From Janthinobacterium sp. SUN073 (GTDB lineage: Bacteria; Pseudomonadota; Gammaproteobacteria; Burkholderiales; Burkholderiaceae_D), in NCBI RefSeq assembly GCF_030397665.1, contig NZ_JAPUBT010000004.1:1-64000 (forward strand): DNA of 64,000 nucleotides, given 5' to 3'. Position 1 is the stretch's first letter. Each line of letters starts with the position of its first letter. This document shows, piece after piece, positions 41,481 to 51,071 of the stretch. The position numbers were made by a program, and so were the translations under genes. Under the pieces are notes generated by a model, which was not told the origin of the DNA, ran no database searches, and saw nothing but the letters and a program-made list of their open reading frames with translations.

Positions 41481-42065
41481 TCAGATATTCGTCAGACGCT
41501 TGCCCCTGGGCGGCGCAAAGTCGCGGATCGATTCGATCATGCCCACTTCCAGCGCCTGGTCGGCCGTCAGGTGCAGGTCGGAATACGCATGCACCTGCCA
41601 CTGCTCTTCCGTCAGGTTGACCTGGCCGCGCAGGATGCGCTCGGTTCGCATGTCGTCGGCGCGCAAGCCCTCGACGATGATGCTGAGCGCATCGGGGCGC
41701 GAACCGGGCGAGGCGGTCGCATGCGACTTGTGCACCATGAAGCGGGCCGTGTCGCTGGCATGGCGATGCCGCCCCGACAGAAACAAGGTGACGGCGATGG
41801 ACGCCACGGCGCCTGCGTTGTAGGTAATGATGTCGAACGGCAACTTGCTGAGGAAGTTGTACAGACAAATGCCATCGCTGACATAGCCGCCGTTCGACTG
41901 GATCAGGATGTGCGCGGTGGTGAGCTTGTCTTCCGTGATGTCGGCCACGGCGTTGAAGACGCGCCGCACCATGTCACTGTTGACGTCGCCCGAGAGGGTA
42001 AAGTAACCGTGCTGCTCGGTGTTGTTTTGTGTCTCGTGTTGTGTCCCGCTCTGTGTCGTGTTCAT
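41481..42065 (-). CDS. ClpP-like (S14) protease, divergent type
   Basis: A 194-residue crotonase-fold protein of the ClpP/SppA clan. The Ser nucleophile region YNAGAVASIAVTLFLSG and the His region ARFMVHKSHA are in the right order and spacing, and ILIQSNGGYVSDGICLYNFL matches the oxyanion-side N-S-P/N-G-G loop. It lacks the canonical ASMG and HQP forms, and has a low-complexity Thr/Gln/Asn-rich N-terminus, so it is not the housekeeping ClpP. No Clp ATPase is nearby. Starts at 42063-42065 or 42105-42107 are both possible. It is divergent from the gcv operon. Confidence 0.78.
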   Translation of the reverse strand: MNTTQSGTQHETQNNTEQHGYFTLSGDVNSDMVRRVFNAVADITEDKLTTAHILIQSNGGYVSDGICLYNFLSKLPFDIITYNAGAVASIAVTLFLSGRHRHASDTARFMVHKSHATASPGSRPDALSIIVEGLRADDMRTERILRGQVNLTEEQWQVHAYSDLHLTADQALEVGMIESIRDFAPPRGKRLTNI

Positions 42066-42202
42066 GGCAGCCACCCGCAAGAAAGCCAGGACTTCATCAT
42101 AGTCCATTCCCGCGCGGCCGGGCGCCCTTTTGCAGCGGATCAGCCCCCTGCCCAGCCCCGCAAATCGGTGGGTTTGCGGCAATTTGGCAACGTCTTTACA
42201 GA

Positions 42203-42231
42203 TTGACAGAATACCCCTGCTGACATATATT
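42203..42231 (+). promoter_or_regulatory. Sigma-70 promoter of the gcv operon
   Basis: TTGACA at 42203-42208, a 17-base spacer and TATATT at 42226-42231 form a near-consensus promoter. Transcription should start at about 42238-42240, immediately before the first glycine aptamer. Confidence 0.85.
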
Positions 42232-42242
42232 CCTCACACTTG

Positions 42243-42450
42243 ATCGGGAGAGGGCAACCCAGCGTTGCCGCCGAAGGGGCACTACCCAAAAACTCTCAGG
42301 CAAAAGGACCGATCAGGCGGACTGAAGATGTTGCTTTGGCGACATCTTTAGCTCAACTCTGGAGAGCGGCCGCGGCTATTGCCGGCGGCCCACCGAAGGG
42401 GCGCACGGGGCAAGCCCCCCGTAATCTCTCAGGTACAAAGGACAGGGGGG
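42243..42450 (+). promoter_or_regulatory. Tandem glycine riboswitch
   Basis: Two glycine aptamers in series between the gcv promoter and gcvT. Aptamer 1 spans about 42243-42314 (GGGAGAG, CCGAAGGGGC, CTCTCAGG, AAAGGACC). Aptamer 2 spans about 42356-42450 (GGAGAG, CACCGAAGGGGC, TCTCTCAGG, AAAGGACAG). A linker of about 40 bases containing its own short stem (AAGATGTTGC/GCGACATCTT) joins them. Each repeats the family core in the same order. Binding of glycine is expected to switch on the cleavage system. No clear terminator precedes gcvT, so control may act on translation or through the sequence around 42440-42535. Confidence 0.95.
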
Positions 42451-42535
42451 TCAGTGATCACGATGGAGTGCCGTTTTGGCTCTCGATATTCTGTGTTCTG
42501 TTAACTTCCCCCTTTACCTTCGTCCCGAGGAATCC

Positions 42536-43657
42536 ATGACGCTCAAAGCGACCCCACTCAACAACGCCCACCGTGCCCTCGGCGCCCGCATGGTCGATTT
42601 CGGCGGCTGGGACATGCCCGTCAACTACGGCTCGCAAATCGAAGAACACAACGCCGTGCGCAACGACGCCGGCATGTTCGACGTGTCGCATATGTGCGTG
42701 GTCGATATCGAAGGCCCGAACGTGCGCGCCTTCTTGCGCGGCTTGCTGGCCAATAACGTCGACAAGCTGCAAGTGTCGGGCAAGGCGCTGTACTCGTGCA
42801 TGCTCAATGCCGAAGGTACCGTCATCGATGACCTGATCGTCTACTTCTTCAATGAAAACTGGTTCCGCCTCGTCGTCAACGCGGGCACGGCGGAAAAAGA
42901 CGTGGCCTGGATGCAGCAGCAAAATACCGCCACCAACAGCGGCCTGACGATTACCGAACGCCGCAATGCCAACGAGCCGATGGCCCTGGTGGCCGTGCAA
43001 GGCCCGAACGCGCGCGCCAAGGTATGGCAAGTGCTGCCGGAAACGCAAGCCGCGTCGGAAGCCATCAAACCGTTCAACGTCGTCATCGTCAAGGACACCG
43101 CCTTCGGCGAAGTCATGCTGGCGCGCACCGGCTACACGGGCGAAGACGGCTTTGAAATCGGCGTATCGGCGACCCAGGTGGAAGCCCTGTGGAACGCCCT
43201 GATCGCCGCCGGCGTCAAGCCGGCCGGCCTGGGCGCGCGCGACACCCTGCGCCTGGAAGCGGGCATGAACTTGTATGGCCAGGACATGGACGAAACCGTC
43301 AACCCGCTCGACGCGGGCCTGGCGTGGACCATCGACCTGGTCAGCGAGCGCGACTTCATCGGCAAGGCCGCCCTGCTGGCCAAAGGCCAGAATGCGCAAT
43401 TCGTCGGCCTGATCCTGCGCGAAAAAGGCGGCGTGCTGCGCGCCCATCAAAAAGTCATCATCGGCGGCAACGAGCAAACGGGCGAAATCACCAGCGGCAC
43501 CTTCAGCCCCACCATGCAGGAAGCGATCGCCCTGGCGCGCGTACCCAACGGCGTCGCTGTAGGCGACACCGTGCACGTGGAAATCCGCGGCAAGCAACTG
43601 GCCGCCTCCGTCGTCAAGCTGCCTTTCGTGCGTAACGGTAAAATCCTGGCTGCGTAA
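42536..43657 (+). CDS. gcvT: Glycine cleavage system T protein (aminomethyltransferase)
   Basis: A 373-residue tetrahydrofolate-dependent aminomethyltransferase that takes the methylene from lipoyl-H protein to give 5,10-methylene-THF and ammonia. Motifs: [64 protein letters not shown] and [12 protein letters not shown]. The ATG at 42536 follows CGAGGAA. It is first gene of gcvT-gcvH-gcvP behind the glycine riboswitch. Confidence 0.97.
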   Translation: MTLKATPLNNAHRALGARMVDFGGWDMPVNYGSQIEEHNAVRNDAGMFDVSHMCVVDIEGPNVRAFLRGLLANNVDKLQVSGKALYSCMLNAEGTVIDDLIVYFFNENWFRLVVNAGTAEKDVAWMQQQNTATNSGLTITERRNANEPMALVAVQGPNARAKVWQVLPETQAASEAIKPFNVVIVKDTAFGEVMLARTGYTGEDGFEIGVSATQVEALWNALIAAGVKPAGLGARDTLRLEAGMNLYGQDMDETVNPLDAGLAWTIDLVSERDFIGKAALLAKGQNAQFVGLILREKGGVLRAHQKVIIGGNEQTGEITSGTFSPTMQEAIALARVPNGVAVGDTVHVEIRGKQLAASVVKLPFVRNGKILAA

Positions 43658-43726
43658 GCGTTTAGAGCCGCCCGCAAGACCGAATAAACATAATCAATAA
43701 CGAACACTTACCATCTGGAGCCACAC

Positions 43727-44107
43727 ATGAACATTCCTGCAGACCTGAAGTACACCGCATCCCACGAATGGGTACGCCTTGAAGGCGACGGCACCGTCAC
43801 CGTCGGCATCACCGAATACGCGCAGGACGCCCTGGGCGACATCGTCTTCGTCGAACTGCCAACCGTGGGCAATACCTATGGCGCCGGCGACGACGCCGCC
43901 GTGGTGGAATCGGTGAAAGCCGCGAGCGACATCTACGCGCCTATCGCCGGCGAAGTCGTGGCCGTCAACGACGACGTGGTCAACTCGCCTGAGTCGATCA
44001 ACGCCGACGCCTACGCCAACTGGCTGTTCAAGATCAAGCCAGCCGACGTGTCGGCCCTGGACGGCTTGCTCGACGCCGCTGCCTATGGCGCCACCACCAG
44101 CGCGTAA
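43727..44107 (+). CDS. gcvH: Glycine cleavage system H protein
   Basis: A 126-residue lipoyl carrier that shuttles the aminomethyl group among the P, T and L proteins. The lipoylation lysine is Lys64 in [14 protein letters not shown], and the N-terminal [20 protein letters not shown] and [12 protein letters not shown] blocks are typical. It lies 69 bases after gcvT and 103 bases before gcvP. Confidence 0.98.
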   Translation: MNIPADLKYTASHEWVRLEGDGTVTVGITEYAQDALGDIVFVELPTVGNTYGAGDDAAVVESVKAASDIYAPIAGEVVAVNDDVVNSPESINADAYANWLFKIKPADVSALDGLLDAAAYGATTSA

Positions 44108-44210
44108 TCGCGTTTGACTCACGGGCCGCAATTGCGGCCCGTTTGCATTTTTTCTGCGTTGCGCCCGCGCGCCGCCTCCCGGTTTTTCAGTCTTTTTTGG
44201 CCTCTATATC

Positions 44211-47111
44211 ATGACCCGCACCAGCCTGACCCAACTCGAAGCACGCGATGCCTTCATCGCCCGCCACATCGGCCCTTCCGCCACCGAACAACAAGCCATG
44301 CTGGCAACCCTCGGCTATCCATCGCGCGCCGCGCTAATCGACGCCCTGGTACCGGCCAACATCCGCAACAAGGGCGCCCTGCCATTGGGCGCGTATTCGC
44401 AGCCGATGCCGGAACAGGAAGCCTTGTCGCGCCTGAAAGCCATCGCCGGCAAGAACCAGGTGCTCAAATCCCTGATCGGCCAGGGCTACTACAACACCTT
44501 TACGCCTGGCGTCGTGCTGCGCAACATCTTTGAAAACCCGGCCTGGTACACGGCGTACACACCTTACCAGCCGGAGATTTCGCAAGGCCGCCTGGAAGCG
44601 ATTTTGAACTTCCAGCAAGTGATCACGGATTTGACCGGCATGGGCATCTCGAACGCCTCGATGCTGGACGAAGGCACGGCCGCCGCCGAAGCGATGACCC
44701 TGATCCAGCGCGTGGGCAAGTCGAAGTCGAACGTGCTGTACGTGGCCAATGACGTACTGCCGCAAACGCTGGAAGTGGTGCAGACGCGCGCCCAGCCGAT
44801 CGGCATCGAGGTGCGCACGTTCGACCCGGCTGAAATCGAGTCGCTGGACGCCTGCTTCGGCGTGCTGCTGCAATACCCAGGCGTGAACGGTGTCGTGCGC
44901 GACTACCGCGCCGGCGTGGAAAAACTGCATGCGAATGGCGCCATGGTCATCGTCGCGGCCGACCTGCTGGCCCTGACCATGCTGACGCCTCCTGGCGAAT
45001 GGGGCGCCGACGTCGTCGTCGGCAACAGCCAGCGCTTCGGTGTGCCGCTCGGTTTCGGCGGCCCGCACGCGGGCTATTTGTCCACGCGCGATGAATTCAA
45101 ACGCAATATGTCGGGCCGCCTGGTGGGCGTGACCGTCGATGCGCAAGGCAACAAGGCATATCGCCTGGCCCTGCAAACGCGCGAACAGCACATCCGCCGC
45201 GAAAAAGCGACCTCGAACATCTGCACGGCGCAAGTGCTGCTGGCCGTGATGGCCTCGATGTACGCCGTCTACCACGGCCCCGCCGGCCTGCTGCAGATCG
45301 CCCAGCGCGTGCACCGTTTTACGGGCGTGCTGGCCGCCAACCTGAAGACGCTCGGCTACGGCGTCGTCAACGCGAGCTACTTCGACACATTGACCGTCAA
45401 CGTCGCCGATGCGGCGCAACTGCACGCGACGGCCATGCACCACGGCGTCAACCTGCGCAAGATCGACGCCACCCATGTCGGCGTGTCGCTCGATGAAACC
45501 ACCACGCGCGACGATATCGCGCTGCTGTGGAAGGTCTTCGCGCACGGCCTGGCCAACGCGCCTGCCGCCCCGGACCTGGACGCCGTTGAAGCGGCTGTGA
45601 CCAGCGCGCTGCCGGCGAATCTGGCGCGCGAAAGCGCGTATCTGACCCACCCCGTCTTCAACAGCTACCACTCGGAACACGAAATGCTGCGCTACCTGCG
45701 CAGCCTGGCCGACAAGGACCTGGCGCTGGACCGCACCATGATCCCGCTCGGTTCGTGCACCATGAAGCTGAACGCGACGAGCGAAATGATTCCCGTCACC
45801 TGGCCGGAATTCTCGAACATCCACCCGTTCGCGCCCGATGCGCAAACGGTGGGCTACCGCGAAATGATCGCGCAGCTGGAAGAAATGCTGTGCGCGCTGA
45901 CGGGCTACGCCGCTGTCTCGCTGCAGCCGAACGCCGGCTCGCAGGGTGAATACGCGGGTCTGCTGGTGATCAAGGCGTATCACGAGTCGCGCGGCGAAGG
46001 CCACCGCAACATCTGCCTGATCCCGTCGTCGGCGCACGGCACCAACCCCGCATCGGCCAATATGGTCGGCATGCAGGTGGTCGTCACCAGCTGCGACGCC
46101 AACGGCAACGTCGACCTGGCCGACCTGAAAGCGAAAGCGGAAAAGCACAGCGCCAACCTGGCTTGCGTGATGGTCACCTACCCGTCCACCCACGGCGTGT
46201 TTGAAGAAGGCATCCAGGAACTGTGCGAGATCATCCACTCGCACGGCGGCCAGGTCTACATCGACGGCGCCAACATGAACGCGCTGGTCGGCGTGGCCGC
46301 TCCCGGCTCGTTCGGCGGCGACGTCTCGCACCTGAACCTGCACAAAACCTTCTGCATCCCGCACGGCGGTGGCGGACCAGGCGTGGGCCCGATCGGCGTG
46401 GGTGCCCACCTGGCGAAATTCCTGCCAAACCAGCGTTCGAGCGGCTATCAGCGTGACGCTGCCGGCATCGGTGCCGTCAGCGCCGCACCATTCGGCTCGG
46501 CCAGCATCTTGCCGATTTCGTGGATGTATATTGCCATGATGGGCGCGGAAGGCTTGACGGCAGCGACCGAGACGGCAATCCTAGCGGCGAACTACATCGC
46601 GCGCCGCCTGGCGCCGCACTATCCCGTGCTGTACTCGGGCCACGACGGCCTGGTCGCGCACGAGTGCATCCTGGATCTGCGCCCAATCACGGACGCCACC
46701 GGCATCAGCAACGAAGATGTGGCCAAGCGTTTGATGGACTTCGGCTTCCATGCGCCGACCATGAGCTTCCCCGTGCCGGGCACCTTGATGATCGAGCCGA
46801 CGGAAAGCGAATCGAAAGTGGAAATCGACCGCTTCATCGACGCCATGATCGCCATCCGCGCAGAAATCGCCAAGGTCGCCAGCGGTGAATTCGACCACGA
46901 CGACAACCCGCTGAAAAACGCGCCGCACACGGCGCAGGTATTGATGTCGGACAACTGGGAACGCAAGTACAGCCGTGAAATCGCGGCCTACCCCGTCGCT
47001 TCCCTGCGCCAGCGCAAATACTGGCCACCGGTCGGCCGCGCCGACAATGTGTATGGCGACCGCAACCTGTTCTGCGGCTGCGCCCCGATCAGCTCGTACG
47101 AGGAAGAGTAA
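44211..47111 (+). CDS. gcvP: Glycine dehydrogenase (decarboxylating), P protein
   Basis: A 966-residue homodimer-type P protein that decarboxylates glycine with PLP and loads the aminomethyl group on GcvH. The N-terminal catalytically silent half starts at [20 protein letters not shown]. The C-terminal half carries the PLP Lys at about residue 712 in [18 protein letters not shown]. The C-terminus has [17 protein letters not shown]. The gene ends the operon; a hairpin terminator follows. GcvL is not in the window and is presumably shared with another dehydrogenase. Confidence 0.98.
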   Translation: MTRTSLTQLEARDAFIARHIGPSATEQQAMLATLGYPSRAALIDALVPANIRNKGALPLGAYSQPMPEQEALSRLKAIAGKNQVLKSLIGQGYYNTFTPGVVLRNIFENPAWYTAYTPYQPEISQGRLEAILNFQQVITDLTGMGISNASMLDEGTAAAEAMTLIQRVGKSKSNVLYVANDVLPQTLEVVQTRAQPIGIEVRTFDPAEIESLDACFGVLLQYPGVNGVVRDYRAGVEKLHANGAMVIVAADLLALTMLTPPGEWGADVVVGNSQRFGVPLGFGGPHAGYLSTRDEFKRNMSGRLVGVTVDAQGNKAYRLALQTREQHIRREKATSNICTAQVLLAVMASMYAVYHGPAGLLQIAQRVHRFTGVLAANLKTLGYGVVNASYFDTLTVNVADAAQLHATAMHHGVNLRKIDATHVGVSLDETTTRDDIALLWKVFAHGLANAPAAPDLDAVEAAVTSALPANLARESAYLTHPVFNSYHSEHEMLRYLRSLADKDLALDRTMIPLGSCTMKLNATSEMIPVTWPEFSNIHPFAPDAQTVGYREMIAQLEEMLCALTGYAAVSLQPNAGSQGEYAGLLVIKAYHESRGEGHRNICLIPSSAHGTNPASANMVGMQVVVTSCDANGNVDLADLKAKAEKHSANLACVMVTYPSTHGVFEEGIQELCEIIHSHGGQVYIDGANMNALVGVAAPGSFGGDVSHLNLHKTFCIPHGGGGPGVGPIGVGAHLAKFLPNQRSSGYQRDAAGIGAVSAAPFGSASILPISWMYIAMMGAEGLTAATETAILAANYIARRLAPHYPVLYSGHDGLVAHECILDLRPITDATGISNEDVAKRLMDFGFHAPTMSFPVPGTLMIEPTESESKVEIDRFIDAMIAIRAEIAKVASGEFDHDDNPLKNAPHTAQVLMSDNWERKYSREIAAYPVASLRQRKYWPPVGRADNVYGDRNLFCGCAPISSYEEE

Positions 47112-47149
47112 ACCTGATTTGCCCGGCTAGCCGGGCAACAGGAAAACAG

Positions 47150-47180
47150 AACGGCAGGCCGCAAGGTCTGCCGTTTTTTT
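47150..47180 (+). terminator. Rho-independent terminator of the gcv operon
   Basis: ACGGCAGGCC / GGTCTGCCGT stem (one mismatch) with a GCAA loop and a seven-T run, 39 bases after the gcvP stop. Confidence 0.93.
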
Positions 47181-47190
47181 ATGCGCCGCG

Positions 47191-47349
47191 TTACAAAGCC
47201 AGCAAGACGGCCCCTGGCAAGCCCAGCACCGTGCCCAGTATCGTCAGCAACACGACATCGCGCCGCTCGCAGCGGGTGCGGTGCGAGCTCCAGGCGGCAA
47301 ACAGCAACGCGACGGCCACGCCGCTGAGCGAAATTCCCACTTCCGTCAT
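47191..47349 (-). CDS. Small membrane protein, 52 residues, function unknown
   Basis: A 52-codon frame from ATG (47347-47349) to TAA (47191-47193), preceded by a GGGAGAA ribosome site 6 bases upstream. It encodes two hydrophobic segments, VGISLSGVAVALLFAAW and VVLLTILGTVLGLPGAVLLA, joined by a basic loop (SSHRTRCERRD), so it would be a hairpin membrane protein. GC-rich codon use fits the genome. It is divergent from the MFS efflux gene and could share its TetR-type operator region. No family is recognised. Confidence 0.6.
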   Translation of the reverse strand: MTEVGISLSGVAVALLFAAWSSHRTRCERRDVVLLTILGTVLGLPGAVLLAL

Positions 47350-47414
47350 GCCAGTTCTCCCATCATTGTTTCTTTCTTCATTGCTCTCATCCTTTTCAAA
47401 TTATTGAACAAGCT

Positions 47415-47430
47415 ACCTACCGGTAGGCAG
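47415..47430. promoter_or_regulatory. TetR-type operator candidate
   Basis: TACCTACCGGTAGGCA: a 12-base perfect palindrome CCTACCGGTAGG with one mismatch in the extension, resembling operators of TetR/AcrR repressors. It lies 67 bases upstream of the MFS start and just before a TACAAT -10-like box (47438-47443), where a bound repressor would block RNA polymerase. Confidence 0.65.
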
Positions 47431-47496
47431 TAAGTGTACAATAAAAAACACGGCGGCGTCCATGCCCCGTTTTTTTGATGACATGAAGGAAGCGCA

Positions 47497-48714
47497 ATGC
47501 GGCAGCAAACCACTCTCCCCGCCGCCAGTCTTGGGCTGGCGGCCTCCCTGGCCCTGGTGGCCGTGCTCGGTCCGGCAGGCATCGACATGTACCTGGCCTC
47601 GATGCCCGCCATGGCGCGCGAGCTGCACACCTCGTATGCGAACGTGCAGCTGAGCCTGACGGTTTTCCTGCTGGCCCTGGGTGGCGGACAATTGCTGTGC
47701 GGGCCGCTGACGGACATGCTGGGCCGACGCTATCCGTTACTGGCCGGCATCGCCGTGTACATCGTGGCGGCCGTGTGGGCGTCGCAGGCGGAGCAATTGA
47801 GCACCCTGCTGCTGGCGCGCTTGCTGCAGGGCCTGGGCGCGGCGCTGACCCTGGTCGTGGTGATGAGCATGGTGCGCGACGTGGCCAATGGCGTGCAGGC
47901 GGCGCAGCTGTTTGCCCTGTTGATGACCATCGTGGGCCTGGCGCCCGTGCTGGCGCCCGCCGTGGGCGGCTTGCTCGATGCCCATTACGGCTGGCGCGCC
48001 GTGATGCTGGCCCTGGCCGCGCTGGGCGTCTTGACCCTGCTCAATAGCGCGCTGTTCCTACCGGAAACCTTGCCGCAAAAGAACCGCGTTTCGCCGAAGG
48101 GCTTACACCGCACGTATGCGCGCATCGCGCTGGACCGTGCCTTCCTGCTGCCCGCGCTGGCCCTGTCCGCCACTTTCTTCTTCCTGTTTGCCTATATCGG
48201 CGGGGCGTCGCTGGTGTATCAGCGCGATTTCGGTCTGTCCGCCGGCAGCTTCGGCCTGGTGTTCGGCGCCACGGGCGTGGCCGTGCTGCTGGGCGCCATG
48301 GCCAGCGGCCGCCTGGTGGAAAAGTATGGTGTAGTGCGCCTCTGCGTGGCAGGCAGCGCCGCCATGCTGGGCGGCGCCGTGCTGGCCCTGCTGGGCGCCT
48401 GGGCGGGCTTCGGCATCGCCGCCGTCGTGCCCGGCATGTTCGTGGCCCTGTTTGGCCTGGGTATCGCGGAAGCGGCGCTGATGGCCATGGCCATGGGTTC
48501 GCAACAGCGTGCGCTCGGTTCCACGGCGGCATTGCTGGGCGCCATCCAGATGACCTTGTCGTCGCTGGCCACGCCGCTGGCGGCCAGCCTGTCCGAATGG
48601 GGGCCATTGCCCTGGCTGCTGTTCTTGACGGTGGCCGGCCTGCTGGTATCATGGCTGACCCTGGCCACTGCGCGCGTCCATCCGGCACACGCCACCAGCC
48701 CGGGCGCGCACTGA
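47497..48714 (+). CDS. Bcr/CflA-type MFS drug efflux transporter
   Basis: A 405-residue 12-helix major facilitator of the DHA1 Bcr/CflA/CmlA branch. Helix 1 contains LGPAGIDMYLASMPAMAREL; motif A is GPLTDMLGRRYPLL; helix 4 has LLARLLQGLGAALTLVVV followed by MVRDV; and the PVLAPAVGGLLDAHYGWRAV antiporter motif C region is clear. Expected to export hydrophobic drugs with proton antiport. AAGGAAG ribosome site. A TetR gene follows after 24 bases, and a TetR-type palindrome lies upstream. Confidence 0.92.
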   Translation: MRQQTTLPAASLGLAASLALVAVLGPAGIDMYLASMPAMARELHTSYANVQLSLTVFLLALGGGQLLCGPLTDMLGRRYPLLAGIAVYIVAAVWASQAEQLSTLLLARLLQGLGAALTLVVVMSMVRDVANGVQAAQLFALLMTIVGLAPVLAPAVGGLLDAHYGWRAVMLALAALGVLTLLNSALFLPETLPQKNRVSPKGLHRTYARIALDRAFLLPALALSATFFFLFAYIGGASLVYQRDFGLSAGSFGLVFGATGVAVLLGAMASGRLVEKYGVVRLCVAGSAAMLGGAVLALLGAWAGFGIAAVVPGMFVALFGLGIAEAALMAMAMGSQQRALGSTAALLGAIQMTLSSLATPLAASLSEWGPLPWLLFLTVAGLLVSWLTLATARVHPAHATSPGAH

Positions 48715-48738
48715 CGCCTGAACCAACCACTACCTCCT

Positions 48739-49347
48739 ATGAAGAAACGCTCGGCCTCGGCCGATAACATCTGTGCCGTCGCCGTCGTGCACTTTTCCGA
48801 ACATGGCTACGATGCCTCGTCCCTCAGCGACATCGCCGAGCAGGCGGGCATGCGCAAGGCATCGCTGTACTCGCACTTCGCCGGCAAGGACGCCCTGTTT
48901 CTCGACGTGTTTGCCGACGCGCTGGCCGAAGAGCAAGCCTTCATGGATGCCTGCTTCGCCGACGAAGCGGCACTGGCGGCACCCGGCGGCCAGCTGGCCG
49001 GCGCCCTGTACTGCGACCGCATGGCCCAGCGTTACGGGGATTCGGCCCATTTGCGCTTCCTGCTGCGCACGGCGTATTTACCGCCCGCCACCCTGCGCAT
49101 CGAAGTCGGCACGGGCTACGAAGCCTTGCTGGCGCAGTTGCAGCAGCACTACATGGCCAGCCTGGGCCGCCTGGCACCCGCCCTGGCGCCACCACACATC
49201 GCCCTGTACGCGCAAGCCTACCTGGGCATCGTCGACAGCCTGCACGTGGAACTGATCTACGCGGGCGGCGCCGCCCTGCAGCAGCGCCATGCGGCGCTGT
49301 GGCAGATTCTGTCCGATTCGCTGGCGATGGCGCAAACCATCCTATAA
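48739..49347 (+). CDS. TetR family transcriptional regulator
   Basis: A 202-residue repressor with an N-terminal TetR helix-turn-helix (AVAVVHFSEHGYDASSLSDI, followed by AEQAGMRKASLYSHFAGKDA, about residues 12-55) and a helical ligand-binding domain. It is the last gene of an MFS-tetR pair, so it probably represses the pair through the palindrome at 47415-47430 and is relieved by a transporter substrate (inference). No obvious Shine-Dalgarno precedes the ATG. Confidence 0.9.
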   Translation: MKKRSASADNICAVAVVHFSEHGYDASSLSDIAEQAGMRKASLYSHFAGKDALFLDVFADALAEEQAFMDACFADEAALAAPGGQLAGALYCDRMAQRYGDSAHLRFLLRTAYLPPATLRIEVGTGYEALLAQLQQHYMASLGRLAPALAPPHIALYAQAYLGIVDSLHVELIYAGGAALQQRHAALWQILSDSLAMAQTIL

Positions 49348-49464
49348 GTTGCACGGGAAAATCTAGTATAAAAACTCCAATTGACGATGGTTTGGGAAAC
49401 TCCTGTCGGCACCCACTTGTCTAACCCATTCCGGTGTTCTGATGTGCTAACTGCATCCAGATCT

Positions 49465-50283
49465 TCAAGTCCCCAACAACTGGCGATATTGGCTTGGCGT
49501 CATGCCCAGGGCGGCGCGCATAGCACTGCCCATGTGCGACTGATGTGCAAAGCCACTAGCGCACGCGATGTCCGCCAGCGGCCTGTCTATCTCCATTAGC
49601 ATGCTTCGTGCCGCCTGCACGCGCGTTTCCACAATGTATGCATGCGGCGTCATGCCTGTCGCCTGAGTAAAGTCACGCAGGAAGCGCAGGACCGGCAAGC
49701 CTTCGTTTGCAGCCAGCTGTTCCAGGGTCAGTCCCTGCCCGAACTGGCAAGCGATCCGCTCCAACACCCGCGCCATGTCTACCCGCGCCGTGCGTGTCGG
49801 TGCCTCTTGACATCCCTGCCGTAGCGACAGCAATGCCAACGCCGAGTGTTCCAGCGCCAGTGGATCGGCCTGTGTATTCAGCATTAGCCGTCGCAGGCGT
49901 AGCGCCAGAGCGAGAGCCTGCCGGTGTCCGGCCATTTCCACGCGCCTTTCAAGAGGATTCGCCTCCGGCGCGCCGGTCAACGCGGCGCCACGCCAGCGCA
50001 GGACCAGGTACTCGCCACCTTGCGCAGATTCGGAAAAAACATCAATCCCGGCCGGCGTGCAAGCGAGCACGCCGGGCCATGTATCGAAATCGACGCGCCG
50101 GTCGGAACCTATCGCATGCACCCCCCGCTGACGCTGCAGCGACACGCCCATGCTTTGTGACTGCACGGGGTCGCGCGCGCTGTAGGGTGCGCCTGGCAAA
50201 AGCTGCAGGCACAGTCCGCCTGCTGCGTGTGTGACGACAGGCATTGCGCCACCTGTACTCTCCTTGATAAGTGGCCGTGCCAT
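49465..50283 (-). CDS. AraC family transcriptional regulator
   Basis: A 272-residue regulator. The C-terminal two-HTH AraC domain (about 165-270) reads VLERIACQFGQGLTLEQLAA, LRDFTQATGMTPHAYIVETR and ADIACASGFAHQSHMGSAMR, ending GMTPSQYRQLL. The N-terminal part resembles an AraC-type cupin sensor. It is divergent from the racemase gene with 89 bases between starts, so it probably controls racemase and lipoprotein. AGGAAA ribosome site. Confidence 0.9.
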   Translation of the reverse strand: MARPLIKESTGGAMPVVTHAAGGLCLQLLPGAPYSARDPVQSQSMGVSLQRQRGVHAIGSDRRVDFDTWPGVLACTPAGIDVFSESAQGGEYLVLRWRGAALTGAPEANPLERRVEMAGHRQALALALRLRRLMLNTQADPLALEHSALALLSLRQGCQEAPTRTARVDMARVLERIACQFGQGLTLEQLAANEGLPVLRFLRDFTQATGMTPHAYIVETRVQAARSMLMEIDRPLADIACASGFAHQSHMGSAMRAALGMTPSQYRQLLGT

Positions 50284-50372
50284 GTGAAATTTCCTGATAG
50301 ATCAAAATGTTGGTAATGGAGATACTAGCCGGGCTCACAGCAGTACATCTACCACACACGACAGGAAAGCAT

Positions 50373-51071
50373 ATGCGAACAATCGGATTGATCGGCGGCA
50401 TGAGCTGGGAATCCAGTGCAGAATATTACCGCATCATTAACCAGGGCGTACGCGCCCGCCTGGGGCCGCTTCGCTCTGCGCCCATATTGCTATACAGCGT
50501 TGATTTCGGCCCCGTCGCGCAAGCGCAGCATGCAGGTCGCTGGCAAGATGCCGGTACCATTCTGCGCGATGCGACGTTACGTCTGTATGCGGGGGGCGCC
50601 GACGGCATCGTGCTGTGCACCAACACAATGCATGTGCTCGCCGACGAAATCGCTTCGGCATCGCCATTGCCATTCCTGCACATAGCCGATCCCGTTGGCA
50701 GCGCGGCACAGGCGCTAGGATTGTGTACGGTCGGCCTGCTCGGCACCTCGTTTACCATGCAGCAACGCTTTCTGCGCGATCGGTTGGAACGGCACGGCCT
50801 GGAAGTCCTCGTACCACCCGATGCACAGCAAACTGCCTTGCACGACATCATTTATAGCGAACTGTGCGCCGGCATTGTGCGAACTTGCTCACGTACCGTC
50901 TTCCTGCGCGCTATCGATGCGCTGGCCGCGCGCGGAGCACAAGCCGTCGTCCTCGGCTGCACGGAAATCAGCTTGCTGCTACAGCAGGAACACAGCGACC
51001 TGCCCCTGCTCGACAGCACCCAACTACATGCACTCGCTGCAGTCGATTTCATCCTGGAAGGCGAGGCATGA
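50373..51071 (+). CDS. Aspartate/glutamate racemase family protein (YgeA-like)
   Basis: A 232-residue PLP-independent racemase. The two catalytic cysteines are Cys82 in IVLCTNTMHVLADE and Cys196 in VVLGCTEISLLL. The start MRTIGLIGGMSWESSAEYYR is the family hallmark. The ATG at 50373 has AGGAAA 6 bases upstream and is preferred over a longer open frame from 50307. The likely role is interconversion of L- and D-aspartate, glutamate or another amino acid. A lipoprotein gene overlaps its stop. Confidence 0.9.
   Translation: MRTIGLIGGMSWESSAEYYRIINQGVRARLGPLRSAPILLYSVDFGPVAQAQHAGRWQDAGTILRDATLRLYAGGADGIVLCTNTMHVLADEIASASPLPFLHIADPVGSAAQALGLCTVGLLGTSFTMQQRFLRDRLERHGLEVLVPPDAQQTALHDIIYSELCAGIVRTCSRTVFLRAIDALAARGAQAVVLGCTEISLLLQQEHSDLPLLDSTQLHALAAVDFILEGEA

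Noticed and set aside
44334-46409. 691-codon minus-strand frame opposite gcvP, and similar long frames opposite glnD, bamA and smc
   Set aside because: All are codon-phase shadows of certain genes, rich in Arg/His/Gln, without recognisable domains.
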